64,000 bases of DNA. Origin: JAVBLP01 sp052034625. Lineage in GTDB: Bacteria > Elusimicrobiota > Endomicrobiia > Endomicrobiales > Endomicrobiaceae. Shown here in pieces: positions 25,103-34,658 of this stretch. Both the position numbers and the translations under genes were made by a program. Position 1 is the first letter of the stretch; each line of letters starts with the position of its first letter. Where the stretch lies: positions 1 through 64,000 of the forward strand of contig JBPOII010000012.1 in the NCBI GenBank assembly GCA_052034625.1, given 5' to 3'. The notes beneath the pieces were generated by a model. It was not told the origin of the DNA, did no database searches, and was given only the letters and a program-made list of their open reading frames with translations.

Positions 25103-25981
25103 GTGTTAGATAAAGATATATTAAAAAAACATATAAAACAGCTTGAAATAAGGTCAAATAAACTTGTAAATGAAGTTTTTGCCGGACAGTATCAAAGCGT
25201 TTTTAAAGGGCAGGGCATTGAGTTTGCCGAAGTAAGAGAGTATCAGATAGGCGACGATTTTAGAAGTATTGACCGCAATGTTACCGCCCGCCACGGCAAA
25301 CCTTATGTAAAACTCTTTTCTGAAGAAAGAGAATTGACAGTTGTTTTCCTTATAGATATTTCAGCTTCGCAGCGTTTCGGCAGTACGGATAAGTTGAAAT
25401 CCGAGATAGCTGCGGAAGTGGCAGCGATACTTGCTTTTTCATCTTTAAAGAATAATGACAGAATAGGCATGCTTTCCTTTACCGATAAAGTAGAAAAGAT
25501 CATCACCCCAAGAAAAGGTAAAAACAATATACTTAGAATAATAAGCGAGATACTTGCCTTTAATCCGTCAGGAACAAAAACATCTATTTCAACAGCTTTA
25601 AAAACCCTTAATGAGATATGGCGCAGACGGGCGGTAGTATTTCTTGTGTCGGATTTCCAGGATGAAGGTTATGGCCGGGATCTTGCCGTAACTGCTAAAA
25701 GACATGATCTGATATGCATTAAGATAAGTGATCACGGGGAGGAAAGTATACCCGATGTAGGTTTGATAGAGATTTGTGATCCTGAAACCGGAGAGAATTT
25801 CTTTGTAGATACATCAAATTATGCTGAAGAATTTCAAAAGAAAATTTTAGAAGCTGAAACGGCAAGGAATAGAATTTTTAAAAAAGCAAAAGTCGATGTC
25901 ATAAACTTAAACACAAGAGAATCTTATATAAAGCCGCTTATCAAATTTTTCAAAGAAAGAGAAAGAAGGATAGGGAAGTAA
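25103..25981 (+). CDS. DUF58 protein (VWA-like) of the moxR cluster
   Basis: A 292-residue cytoplasmic protein. The DUF58 signature is seen as GQYQSVFKGQGIEFAEVREYQIGDDFRSID split over residues 25-56, then a VWA-like fold (VVFLIDISASQRFG, DISAS being the MIDAS-type D-x-S-x-S). Found as the partner of MoxR ATPases in nearly all such clusters. Start is GTG at 25103, with GAGGTGAG before it. The 105-base gap after moxR holds no clear gene. Confidence 0.88.
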   Translation: MLDKDILKKHIKQLEIRSNKLVNEVFAGQYQSVFKGQGIEFAEVREYQIGDDFRSIDRNVTARHGKPYVKLFSEERELTVVFLIDISASQRFGSTDKLKSEIAAEVAAILAFSSLKNNDRIGMLSFTDKVEKIITPRKGKNNILRIISEILAFNPSGTKTSISTALKTLNEIWRRRAVVFLVSDFQDEGYGRDLAVTAKRHDLICIKISDHGEESIPDVGLIEICDPETGENFFVDTSNYAEEFQKKILEAETARNRIFKKAKVDVINLNTRESYIKPLIKFFKERERRIGK

Positions 25982-25989
25982 AGATAATA

Positions 25990-26865
25990 ATGAAAAAAAG
26001 ATTTTTTGTTTTGATAAATTTAATTTTTATATTTTACGCATCAGCTTTTGCCGCAGAAACTATCAATGTTTCTTTGAGTACTGATAAAGTTTTTGTGGGC
26101 GATATTTTTACATATAAAATAAAAGCTGAACTTCCGGAAAATGCACATATCAGCGCAAATCAAAATATAAAGCCTGAGAGTTTTGAGATATTTGATATAT
26201 CCGTCCGCCATACTTCATATAATCCTAATATTTATGAAATTGAACTTAAAATGGCCGCTTATAAAACAGGTTTGACAGAGATCGAACCGCTCACGGTTTT
26301 TTACCTTAATCCTGACGGGACAAATAATCTTTTTTTTACTCCGCAATCCCAGATCGCGGTTGAAAGTGTTGCCGGTGATGAAAGTATAAATGATATAAAA
26401 GATATAAAAATGCCGGGCAAACGCAATATAAAAACGATATATATAGTCCTTATTCTGCTCTTTGCGGCTGCTTTTATTCTTGTGCTTGTATTTTTAATAA
26501 GAGATGCCGCTGAAAAAAGAAGAAAAGCTAATGAAATAGTTTTGACCCCGTTTGAAAAAGCCATAAATGATCTCAATGAACTTTATATTTCATCTAAAGA
26601 TATTCCCGTCAAAATATTTTATTACCGTATGTTTGAGATCTTACGCATATATGTTTATGAAAAATACGGGTATGATACTATGGAAATGACGACGGCAGAA
26701 TTTTTTGAATGTGCAAAAAAACTTCTCCCGCCGGATATTACTGTCAATGAATTTAAAAATTACCTTAAAATATTTAATCTTGCAAGGTATGCCGGTTTTA
26801 AACCGGACGATGTGCAGGCAGAAGAAAGTTATAATTTTACAAAAAAGCTTTTGGAGAATATATGA
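25990..26865 (+). CDS. BatD-like/DUF4381-type membrane protein
   Basis: A 291-residue protein with a signal peptide (1-21), an immunoglobulin-like periplasmic domain with a BatD-type start (INVSLSTDKVFVGDIFTYKI), one membrane span (about 152-175), and a cytoplasmic helical domain containing FYYRMFEILRIYVYEKYG and MTTAEFFECAKK. The layout is that of short BatD/DUF4381 proteins in moxR clusters. It overlaps batA by four bases (ATGA). Confidence 0.7.
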   Translation: MKKRFFVLINLIFIFYASAFAAETINVSLSTDKVFVGDIFTYKIKAELPENAHISANQNIKPESFEIFDISVRHTSYNPNIYEIELKMAAYKTGLTEIEPLTVFYLNPDGTNNLFFTPQSQIAVESVAGDESINDIKDIKMPGKRNIKTIYIVLILLFAAAFILVLVFLIRDAAEKRRKANEIVLTPFEKAINDLNELYISSKDIPVKIFYYRMFEILRIYVYEKYGYDTMEMTTAEFFECAKKLLPPDITVNEFKNYLKIFNLARYAGFKPDDVQAEESYNFTKKLLENI

Positions 26866-27866
26866 GATTGGCAAATCCGGAACTTCTAATACTTTTTATT
26901 TTGCTTCTGGCTTTAATTTATGCTTATAGAAATATTTTCAGAAAAAAAGCTTTCAGTCCCGCTGTTAAATTTCCGCAGGCAAAAATCCTGAACGATTCAC
27001 AGAGAGGCATAAAAAGTTTATTGCTGAAAGTACTTCAATGGGCAAAATATTTTGTTTTTGTACTTATCATAATTGCTTTAGCGCGTCCTCAGGAAGGTAA
27101 AACCTATGAATATTCCAATGACCAAGGCATAGATATTATGATAGTTATGGATACTTCAAGCAGTATGACTTCAATTGATTTTAAACCGCTCAACAGAATG
27201 CAGACAGCGAAGAAAGTTACTGAAGATTTTGTGAAAGCCCGGAAATTTGACAGAATAGGGCTTGTTGTTTTTTCGGGTATAGCATTTACTCAAAGCCCGC
27301 TGACTACAGACAATGAATCTCTTGCGGAATTTATAAAGAGTATAGATATTGTAAGCGATAGGCGGCTTGACGGTACTGCTATAGGTTCGGCCATAATGAC
27401 AGCAGTAAACAGGCTTAAAGACAGCGAAGCTAAAAGCAAAATAATGATACTTGTTACTGACGGCAATAATAATGCCGGCGAAGTTGACCCGCTGACGGCT
27501 TCAAAGATAGCCGCATCTTATGATATAAAAATTTACGCTATCGGCGTAGGCAGCCGTGACGGGGCTGTATATTTAGTTGATGATCCGTTTTTTGGAAAAC
27601 GCGAGGTGCGCAGCCAGGAAGACAGCTTGCAGGAAGGGATTTTAAAACAGATATCCGAAAATACGGGCGGAGAATATTTCCGTGCTACAGATGCAAAATC
27701 TTTTGAAAATATAATGAAACGTATAGATTCTCTGGAAAAAGATGAAATTAAAATAATGCAGTTCACAAGGTATAATGAACTTTATAAATATTTTGCATTT
27801 CCGGCTTTTATTTTGCTCATTCTTATAATACTTTTAGAAAATACATGTTTAAGGAGGCTGCCTTAA
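26862..27866 (+). CDS. batA: BatA-type VWA membrane protein
   Basis: A 334-residue protein: two N-terminal spans (about 7-22 and 55-74), a periplasmic von Willebrand A domain with the metal site VMDTSSSM (D-x-S-x-S), TLTTD-type loop SPLTTDNE and TDGNNN, and a C-terminal span (about 307-325). The Bat proteins (Bacteroides aerotolerance, here by homology) are envelope proteins whose biochemical role is still unclear. It is directly followed by batB without spacing. Confidence 0.88.
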   Translation: MRLANPELLILFILLLALIYAYRNIFRKKAFSPAVKFPQAKILNDSQRGIKSLLLKVLQWAKYFVFVLIIIALARPQEGKTYEYSNDQGIDIMIVMDTSSSMTSIDFKPLNRMQTAKKVTEDFVKARKFDRIGLVVFSGIAFTQSPLTTDNESLAEFIKSIDIVSDRRLDGTAIGSAIMTAVNRLKDSEAKSKIMILVTDGNNNAGEVDPLTASKIAASYDIKIYAIGVGSRDGAVYLVDDPFFGKREVRSQEDSLQEGILKQISENTGGEYFRATDAKSFENIMKRIDSLEKDEIKIMQFTRYNELYKYFAFPAFILLILIILLENTCLRRLP

Positions 27867-28856
27867 ATGTTTGCTGATAAGAGCCTCCTTTTACTGCTGC
27901 TTTTATTGCCGGTTTTGGCAGTATTATTTTATGTGTTCTACAAGAAAAGAAAAAAAGATCTTGGATTGCTTATTTCAAAAAATAATCTTTCCGTATTAAG
28001 CAATGTTGATCTTAGGAAATACGGTATAAAATATTTCTTTACTCTTCTTGGAATACTCTTTTTGATACTTGCTCTTGCGCGTCCGCAATATGGCGAAAAA
28101 ACGCAAAAGGTCATCAAAGAATCTTCCGAGATCGTTATAGCTCTTGATATTTCACGCAGTATGCTTGCTGAAGATATTAAACCTAACCGTCTTGAAAAAG
28201 CCAAGATGATGCTTATGAATGTAATTGAGCATAGCCCTGGTGAGAAGATGGGGATTATAGTTTTTTCAGGCTCGGCAATGTGGCAATGTCCGATGACTTA
28301 TGATATGCAGGCGCTAAAAATGTTCCTTCACGGTATAGAGGTTGGACAGCTTCCTTTAGGCGGTACACAGTTAAGCGAAGCTATAGATCTTGCCGTAAAA
28401 GCCGTAGATGAAAGTGCAGGGAAAAATAAAGTTTTGCTTCTTATAAGCGACGGCGAAAATCATGACTCTAAAATAAAAGAAAGCGTTTCGGAAGCTAAAA
28501 AGACAGGATTAAAAATATTGGCGGCAGGTATAGGTTCGTATCAGGGTGCGCCTATACCGCTTAAAGATGAAAGCGGTCAGATAAGGGATTATGTGAAAGA
28601 CAGGAACGGGCAGATAGTGATGACGAAAATGAATCCTGCGCTTTTAAAGAATATTGCACAAGAGACAGGCGGAGATTATTATGATGCTTCCGAAAAAGAT
28701 ATTTCGTCTGCGCTTATAAAGACTATAAGCGATCTTGAAAAAAATAAGAGCGGTGAGGATGAAAGTATACAAAAGACAGACAGGTTCCAGTTATTTTTAT
28801 TTATTGCGCTGATTTTATTGTTTATAGAAATGATTATACCTAAGGTGAAGAAATGA
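27867..28856 (+). CDS. batB: BatB-type VWA membrane protein
   Basis: A 329-residue paralogue of BatA: N-terminal spans (about 5-24 and 55-72), VWA domain with MIDAS ALDISRSMLAEDIKPNRL, a second site ISDGENHD, and a C-terminal span near 308-325. The metal-binding residues appear intact. Starts on the base after the batA stop; its stop overlaps the batC start (ATGA at 28853-28856). Confidence 0.88.
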   Translation: MFADKSLLLLLLLLPVLAVLFYVFYKKRKKDLGLLISKNNLSVLSNVDLRKYGIKYFFTLLGILFLILALARPQYGEKTQKVIKESSEIVIALDISRSMLAEDIKPNRLEKAKMMLMNVIEHSPGEKMGIIVFSGSAMWQCPMTYDMQALKMFLHGIEVGQLPLGGTQLSEAIDLAVKAVDESAGKNKVLLLISDGENHDSKIKESVSEAKKTGLKILAAGIGSYQGAPIPLKDESGQIRDYVKDRNGQIVMTKMNPALLKNIAQETGGDYYDASEKDISSALIKTISDLEKNKSGEDESIQKTDRFQLFLFIALILLFIEMIIPKVKK

Positions 28857-29929
28857 AAAATAAAATAATAGCATTGTTTTTACTTCTTGCTTTGCTGATT
28901 CTTATTATTGTGTTTGCCGCTAAAGATATCGGTAAAAATAATAAGGGTGTTAAATATTTTAAAGAAGGTGATTATGAAAAAGCTTCTTCAATTTTTGATG
29001 AAGAAGTAAATAAAAATCCGGGCAAACTAGATTTAGTTAATAATGCCGCGGCGGCCGGCTACAAAAAAGGATCTTTCGATACGTCTTTTGCCGGATATAA
29101 ATCAGTTCTTGATTCAATAGAAGCAAATGCTGTTCAAAAGGCAGTTGCATTATATGGTCTTGGAAATATAGAATATAAGAAAAATAATTTTGAAAAAGCT
29201 GCGTCTTTTTATAAAGAAGCCTTAAAAATAAATTCTCAGGATAATGATGCTAAATATAATCTTGAAGCTGCTTTAAAAAAGATTGAAGAGCAGAAACAGC
29301 AAGATGAAAAAGATAAAAAAGACGAGAAGCAAAAAGATCAGCAGCAACAGCAACAGCAAAAAGATATGAAGCAGCAGATGGACGAGAATAATCAAAAACA
29401 AAAACAAAATGAAGAACAACGCCAAGATTCCGAGCAAAAGCAGCAGGAAGCACAAAAGAAAGAAGATGAAAGCAAACAGGATAAGTCCGAAGCTCAGCAA
29501 AAACAAAAAGAAATTGAAGAACAGATGAAAGATAATGAAAACGATGGCGGACAAAACCGTAAAGAGCTTGAAAAACAGCTTGAAGAACAAAAGCAAAAAG
29601 AAGAACAGGCAGCTAAACAGGAAGAAGCAAGCAGAAAAGAGCGGGAAAAACAACAAAAAAGGCAGGAAGAACTAAATAAAGAAAAAGCCGAGCTCGATAA
29701 ACAAAGAGAAGAAATTAATAAAAAAATTGAAGAAGAAAAAAATAAACAGCAACAGCAGCCTGTACCGCTTGATATGGCACAGGAACAGAAAGATGCAAAA
29801 GAGCCTGAGAATAAAGATGCTCCGGCAGGAGTGCTTCTTGATTATTTTAATGAAGCGGATAAAAATGCCGACAAACTTAGAAATAGAAATAAAGGTCCTA
29901 TGTTAAATCAACCTTTAGAGGATTGGTAA
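28853..29929 (+). CDS. batC: BatC-type TPR protein with long Q/K/E-rich tail
   Basis: A 358-residue protein with an N-terminal membrane span (5-24), two to three TPRs (about 30-140), then about 180 residues of almost pure Gln, Lys, Glu and Asp. This tail is much longer than in most BatC proteins and predicts a flexible or coiled-coil rod. A short ordered end follows (LDYFNEADKNADKLRNRN). Position between batB and batD supports the name. Family assignment is by context plus TPR content. Confidence 0.75.
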   Translation: MKNKIIALFLLLALLILIIVFAAKDIGKNNKGVKYFKEGDYEKASSIFDEEVNKNPGKLDLVNNAAAAGYKKGSFDTSFAGYKSVLDSIEANAVQKAVALYGLGNIEYKKNNFEKAASFYKEALKINSQDNDAKYNLEAALKKIEEQKQQDEKDKKDEKQKDQQQQQQQKDMKQQMDENNQKQKQNEEQRQDSEQKQQEAQKKEDESKQDKSEAQQKQKEIEEQMKDNENDGGQNRKELEKQLEEQKQKEEQAAKQEEASRKEREKQQKRQEELNKEKAELDKQREEINKKIEEEKNKQQQQPVPLDMAQEQKDAKEPENKDAPAGVLLDYFNEADKNADKLRNRNKGPMLNQPLEDW

Positions 29930-29930
29930 T

Positions 29931-31682
29931 ATGAAGAATAAAATATTTTTGATATTGTTGCTTTTTTTGTTTGCGGTACCCGTTTATTGTGAAGAAATTT
30001 CGATTACGGCTTCAGTTGACAGAAACACTGTTGCATTAAATGAAAACTTTGTTTATACGGTTACTGTAAGCGGTAATGCATCGAATATGCCAAAACCCGA
30101 AGCTGCCGCCACACCGGATTTTAACAGATATGGGACAGCTACTTCCCAGAATATAACTATAATAAACGGTAAAAAGAATGTAGTATTATCTTATAATTAT
30201 ACTCTCGGTCCTAAAGCTATGGGAAAATTTACTATACCGCCTTCTTCGGTAACTTATAAAAATAAAACTTATTCTACAGATCCGATAGAAATAGAGGTTA
30301 CTGCGGCACAAACATATTCTCAAACTTCTGTAGACAATGCCTCGCAGCAACAGCGTTCCAATCGGCAGCGGGAGCAAGGAAAAGTTTTTGTAAAAGCCGG
30401 TGTCAACAAAAGGACAGTTTATGAGAATGAAAAACTTGTATATAAATTCAATTTTTATACTAATGTCTCGCTGGTTTCAAATCCCGAATATTTTGCGCCT
30501 GATTTTTCAGGTTTCTGGAACGACGGCTCCGTTCCTAAAAACAGCGCCGAAACTATTGACGGCATATTGTATCAGGTAGGCGGACTTGAAACTATACTTT
30601 ATCCTTTAGAAGCCGGAGAAAAAATCATACCTCCGTCAAAATTGCGTATTGCTGTTATGAATTTTTCAGCACCTGATAACATGGACGATTTTTTCAGCTT
30701 TTTCTCCATGGGACAGAGAGAGTTTAAAATGCTGGAAACGGAAGCCGTAAAGATAAAAGTATTATCTTTGCCTGCGGAAGGCAGACCAACAGATTTTTCA
30801 GGTGCGGTCGGAAGTTTTAATATAAAAGCCATAGCAGACAAGCAAAGTGCACAAACAAATGAGCCTGTTACTGTTACCGTTCAAGTCAGCGGGAACGGAA
30901 ATATGAAAAGTGTTAATAAAATAGAACTTGATGCAGGGGAAGGATTTAAAAAATATGATACTATAGTTTCAAACTCATCTGTCGATATTAAGGAATTTCA
31001 GATAATACTCGTTCCTTATTTGCCCGGGGAAAAAGAGATCCCTTCCGTAAAACTGAATTTTTTTAATCCCGACAGCAAAAAATATGAGACCGTTTTTACG
31101 CAGCCTATCAAGATAAATATTACGGGCGAACCGTTTTATGAAGAAGATCTTATTTCGTCTGTTTCGGCTTCGTCTCCTAAAAAAGATATAAACTATAATA
31201 AAGAGATAACGGAGCTTAAACAATACAGCGGATATTTTGTCAAAAATAAAAATTTTTATCTGCTTTTTTCTCCATTTATTTTAATTCTTATGTTTGCATT
31301 AGGATATAGATTATATAAGGATAAATTCAGCGGAAACCTTTTTTCTAAATTGAAAGATCCTTATTTTGAAAAGGCATCAAAATATATAGAAAAAGCAGAA
31401 TCAGAAATTAAAAAAGAGGATTTTGATGCTTTCTATAACAGTTCTTATAAAGCTCTGGCAGAAGCCCTCGGCGGTAAAACGGGCATAATGCCGGAAGAGA
31501 TACAAAAAAACAATGTTCTTCCCGGTTTAAAAGAAAAAGGTATGAACGATACTCTTTTACAGAAAATAGAAAAAAGTCTTGATACTCTTGAATTCTGCAG
31601 GTTTGCTTCGCTTAAAACCGATAAACAGTCGGCAGAAACTCTGCTGAAAGATATAAAAGAAATAATTGCGGAGTTAAAATAA
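29931..31682 (+). CDS. batD: BatD oxygen-tolerance-type protein
   Basis: A 583-residue envelope protein: signal peptide (1-20), several immunoglobulin-like periplasmic domains (for example ITASVDRNTVALNENFVYTV and VFVKAGVNKRTVYENEKLVYKF, each under one repeat), a membrane span at about 437-458, and a cytoplasmic helical tail. Matches the BatD family in length and order. It starts one base after batC stops. Probably the scaffold through which BatA/B and TPR partners meet at the inner membrane. Confidence 0.87.
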   Translation: MKNKIFLILLLFLFAVPVYCEEISITASVDRNTVALNENFVYTVTVSGNASNMPKPEAAATPDFNRYGTATSQNITIINGKKNVVLSYNYTLGPKAMGKFTIPPSSVTYKNKTYSTDPIEIEVTAAQTYSQTSVDNASQQQRSNRQREQGKVFVKAGVNKRTVYENEKLVYKFNFYTNVSLVSNPEYFAPDFSGFWNDGSVPKNSAETIDGILYQVGGLETILYPLEAGEKIIPPSKLRIAVMNFSAPDNMDDFFSFFSMGQREFKMLETEAVKIKVLSLPAEGRPTDFSGAVGSFNIKAIADKQSAQTNEPVTVTVQVSGNGNMKSVNKIELDAGEGFKKYDTIVSNSSVDIKEFQIILVPYLPGEKEIPSVKLNFFNPDSKKYETVFTQPIKINITGEPFYEEDLISSVSASSPKKDINYNKEITELKQYSGYFVKNKNFYLLFSPFILILMFALGYRLYKDKFSGNLFSKLKDPYFEKASKYIEKAESEIKKEDFDAFYNSSYKALAEALGGKTGIMPEEIQKNNVLPGLKEKGMNDTLLQKIEKSLDTLEFCRFASLKTDKQSAETLLKDIKEIIAELK

Positions 31683-31683
31683 T

Positions 31684-32418
31684 ATGAAAAGAATTTTAAT
31701 AATTTTTATTCTTTGTTTTTTTGCTTTGCCGGCCATAGCAGGCAATCCTTATAAAATTCAGACTGATAATGCCGAAGAAAGTTTCAGAAAAGGCGACTAT
31801 ACAAAGGCTATAGAAATTTATGAAACACTTATCAGCGTCGAAAAAGTTAATAATCCGTCAATTTTTTATAATCTGGCAAATGCTTATTATAGGACAGGCA
31901 GTATAGGAAAAGCTGTTTTAAATATTGAGAAAGCTGCAAGGCTTGCTCCAAGAGATAAAGATATAAGAAATAACAGAACTCATATAAATTCCGTAGCGGA
32001 AGGTAATAATTCTTTCAGTACGTCAGAATATATGACAGCTTTTTATACTTTAAATGAAATATCTGTTTTAGTTTTTGCCGCTGCGGCGCTTTTTTTGATA
32101 TTTTTATCTTTGCTGATAATAAAATATAATAAATACTTTAAAAGGGCGGCACTTTTTTTCTTTTTCCTTTTGATCGTGCTGTTACCCGGACTTTTTCTTA
32201 AAGCCTATAATGATATTTATATAAAAAAAGCTGTTATTGTTGAACAGACTCAAACAAGAAGCGGTCCCGGAGAAAACAATCCTGAAGTTTCTACAATTTC
32301 TTCCGGCAAAATAGTTGAGATAATATCAGAAAATGCAGGCTGGTATAGAATAAGAATGCAGATTGGTCAAAATGAGATTGAAGGTTGGATTGAAATAAAT
32401 AAAGCAGGAATAATTTAA
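31684..32418 (+). CDS. batE: BatE-type TPR/SH3 membrane protein
   Basis: A 244-residue protein with signal peptide (1-20), TPR repeats (about 24-100), two membrane spans (about 125-145 and 155-175), and a C-terminal bacterial SH3 domain (VEQTQTRSGPGENNPEVSTISSG, cut short here, then GWYRIRM). TPR plus two spans plus SH3 is the usual BatE form. Its last base overlaps the nadD start at 32418, so the nadD unit is probably co-transcribed with the bat genes. Confidence 0.8.
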   Translation: MKRILIIFILCFFALPAIAGNPYKIQTDNAEESFRKGDYTKAIEIYETLISVEKVNNPSIFYNLANAYYRTGSIGKAVLNIEKAARLAPRDKDIRNNRTHINSVAEGNNSFSTSEYMTAFYTLNEISVLVFAAAALFLIFLSLLIIKYNKYFKRAALFFFFLLIVLLPGLFLKAYNDIYIKKAVIVEQTQTRSGPGENNPEVSTISSGKIVEIISENAGWYRIRMQIGQNEIEGWIEINKAGII

Positions 32419-32996
32419 TGGGGAAAATAACGGTTTTCGGAGGATCTTTTGATCCTATTCATAAAGGACATATTCAGATAGCAAAAGCTGTTTTAAGTGA
32501 AATATCTCCTGAGAAACTTATATTTGTGCCGGCTTATATGCCGCCTCATAAAGCCAGACAATATGCCTGTATTGATGATAGAATAGCAATGTTAAAACTT
32601 GCGGTTGAAGGTTTGGAAAGAACGGAAATAAGTTTCTATGAAGCTGAAAAACAAGATATAGTCTATTCATATCAGACTCTCGATTATTTTCAAAAACTTT
32701 ATTTACAGGATGAAATAATGATGATTATAGGTTCAGACTCTCTTTTAGATCTTCCTAACTGGAAAAACATAGATTATCTTGCCGGAAAGTATAAATTTAT
32801 AGTTGCAAAAAGACCTGAAGTGAAAATTAACGGACATACTAAATATTTTGATCGCTGCATTTTTCTAAAAGACGAGATAGCCGATATATCTTCAACGGAA
32901 ATAAGGGGTTTTATCCGAAGTAAAAGCAAAGAAGCTATAGACTTACTTGATAAAAATGTTTACGAATATATAAAAGAAAAAGGATTATATAAATGA
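32418..32996 (+). CDS. nadD: Nicotinate-nucleotide adenylyltransferase
   Basis: Makes deamido-NAD from nicotinate mononucleotide and ATP. The 192-residue protein has the nucleotidyltransferase motif FGGSFDPIHKGH (H-x-G-H) at the N-terminus and ISSTEIR (the second active-site motif) near the end. First of a conserved set nadD-yqeK-LCP-rsfS known from Firmicutes and others. Overlaps yqeK by four bases. Confidence 0.95.
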   Translation: MGKITVFGGSFDPIHKGHIQIAKAVLSEISPEKLIFVPAYMPPHKARQYACIDDRIAMLKLAVEGLERTEISFYEAEKQDIVYSYQTLDYFQKLYLQDEIMMIIGSDSLLDLPNWKNIDYLAGKYKFIVAKRPEVKINGHTKYFDRCIFLKDEIADISSTEIRGFIRSKSKEAIDLLDKNVYEYIKEKGLYK

Positions 32997-33565
32997 AAAG
33001 CGTGGAAAAAGAAATTTTTGATTATCTTTCAAGAAAACTAAGCCCTAAAAGATTTGAACATTCTTATAATGTTTCGGTTCTTGCTTCTGAACTTGCAGAA
33101 ATCCACGGGGAAAATATATTGAAAGCCCAGACTGCAGGGCTTTTACACGATTGTGCAAAATCAATGACTGATAAGCAGATGATATCTTTTCTAAAAAATA
33201 AAAATGTAAAGATACCGTATTTTAAAGAGATGTCTGAAAAATCCCCTCAGCTTCTTCATTCTTTTGCGGCGGCAGAGATAGCAAAAGAAAAGTTCGGGAT
33301 AAAAGATGCGGATCTGCTTAATGCCATTAAGAGCCATACATTAGGAAGAGAGGATATGAGTCTTCTTGAAAAGATAATCTTTGTCGCTGATAGTGCTTCA
33401 GTTGACAGAAAGTGCAAACATTCTGCCGGTATAAGAAAGCTTGCACGTAAAGATATAGAAAAAGCTTTTATTAAAGCACTTTCAAAAAAAATAACTTATA
33501 TAATAGGCGAAAAAGAACCGATATTCCCGCAGACTATTATTACTTGGAATTATTATGTCTCCTAA
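32993..33565 (+). CDS. yqeK: YqeK-type HD-domain hydrolase
   Basis: A 190-residue HD phosphohydrolase. Metal ligands: His in RFEHSYNVS, HD in LLHDCAKSM, and His in LLHSFAAAE; then AIKSHTLG. YqeK proteins hydrolyse symmetrical dinucleoside tetraphosphates (Ap4A) in studied species. The position next to nadD is conserved and supports the name. Overlaps the LCP-like gene by 11 bases. Confidence 0.88.
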   Translation: MKSVEKEIFDYLSRKLSPKRFEHSYNVSVLASELAEIHGENILKAQTAGLLHDCAKSMTDKQMISFLKNKNVKIPYFKEMSEKSPQLLHSFAAAEIAKEKFGIKDADLLNAIKSHTLGREDMSLLEKIIFVADSASVDRKCKHSAGIRKLARKDIEKAFIKALSKKITYIIGEKEPIFPQTIITWNYYVS

Positions 33566-34643
33566 AACTAAAAAAATATTGCGTGCCATAAACAGTACAC
33601 TGCTTATCTTATTTATAGTGTTCATTTTTGTGTATATACATATGTGCAAAAATGATCCGCTGACAAACAAAATAATAAAAAAACAGCCGGTAAGTTTTAC
33701 ATTACTACTTTACGGTACTGAAAATTTTATGCCGGGTAAGCTGGATGTCTTTCTTGTTTACTATGAAAGAAATTCTAAACTTTTTAAAGTATTGTCAGTT
33801 AATCCTGATATGGTCGTTTTCAGAAAAAAAGAAAGAGCCAGAAGTTTTAAGTTTTCATTCCTGCAAACAGCGAAAAAGGATTCGAGACTTGCTATAACAA
33901 ACTTATATGTGGACTTATTTGAAACTATAGGTAATAATTTTGATCCTGATTTTTATATTAATATAGACTATGCTACTCTTGCCGAAATTTTTGCAAAGAA
34001 TAAAGAGATCAATGCTTTGATAAAACAGGAAGATTTTGTTAACAGAAGCGATGAATGCGTAAACAAACTCGAATTATGTGAACAAATTACCAAACAACTG
34101 AACAAAAATGCATTAGGTAATATCAAAAAGATGTTAAAATATCATAGCAAAGTTGATACGAATCTTAAGAAAAGAACTGTTTTTAATATGATAATCCATT
34201 TCAGGTTTACAGCAAACAGTATAATGTTTTGTGATCTGCCGGCAAAACACACTAAAACCAGAGTAGAGCCCGATAAAAAAAGTATTATGGATTTTATGAC
34301 ACAAATCTATTATTCTGATACTTTAGAAAACAAGGATAAAGAGTTTATGGGAATGATAGAGGTTAAAAATGCTTCGCAAAAGCCGCGTATGGCTGAAAAA
34401 GTTACTTGGCTTTTAAGGGAAAATAAATTTGATGTTCTCGATTGGAGTAATTCCGGTGTCGTATATGATAAAACTATAATAAAAGATTATAGAGGCAGCT
34501 TTATGCAGTCATTAAAAATAGCCGATATTTTAAAATGCGGTAAAATAATAGTATCATATAACAAGAACACCTATTATAATATTGGAGTGTTTGTTGGAAG
34601 AGATTGTGAAATATACGATAAGCTGGATAAAGATAAAAAATAA
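33555..34643 (+). CDS. LytR-CpsA-Psr-like membrane protein, probably lacking the catalytic Arg
   Basis: A 362-residue protein: an N-terminal span (about 14-31), a diverged LCP-like domain (LLLYGTENFMPGKLDVFLVYY and later DPDFYINIDYATLAEIF, cut here), and a C-terminal LytR_C-like domain (MIEVKNASQKPRMAEKVTWLLRENKFDVLD in part). LCP enzymes attach glycopolymers to peptidoglycan through a P-R-D-T motif; here the equivalent place reads SVNPDM, without the Arg. It may be a structural relative and not an enzyme. The place between yqeK and rsfS is that of LCP genes in other bacteria, which supports the assignment. Confidence 0.65.
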   Translation: MSPKTKKILRAINSTLLILFIVFIFVYIHMCKNDPLTNKIIKKQPVSFTLLLYGTENFMPGKLDVFLVYYERNSKLFKVLSVNPDMVVFRKKERARSFKFSFLQTAKKDSRLAITNLYVDLFETIGNNFDPDFYINIDYATLAEIFAKNKEINALIKQEDFVNRSDECVNKLELCEQITKQLNKNALGNIKKMLKYHSKVDTNLKKRTVFNMIIHFRFTANSIMFCDLPAKHTKTRVEPDKKSIMDFMTQIYYSDTLENKDKEFMGMIEVKNASQKPRMAEKVTWLLRENKFDVLDWSNSGVVYDKTIIKDYRGSFMQSLKIADILKCGKIIVSYNKNTYYNIGVFVGRDCEIYDKLDKDKK

Positions 34644-34658
34644 AATAAGAGGATAAAA

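Noticed and set aside
29273..29656. Minus-strand Leu/Phe-rich frame
   Set aside because: It is the antisense shadow of the Gln/Lys/Glu-rich batC tail.
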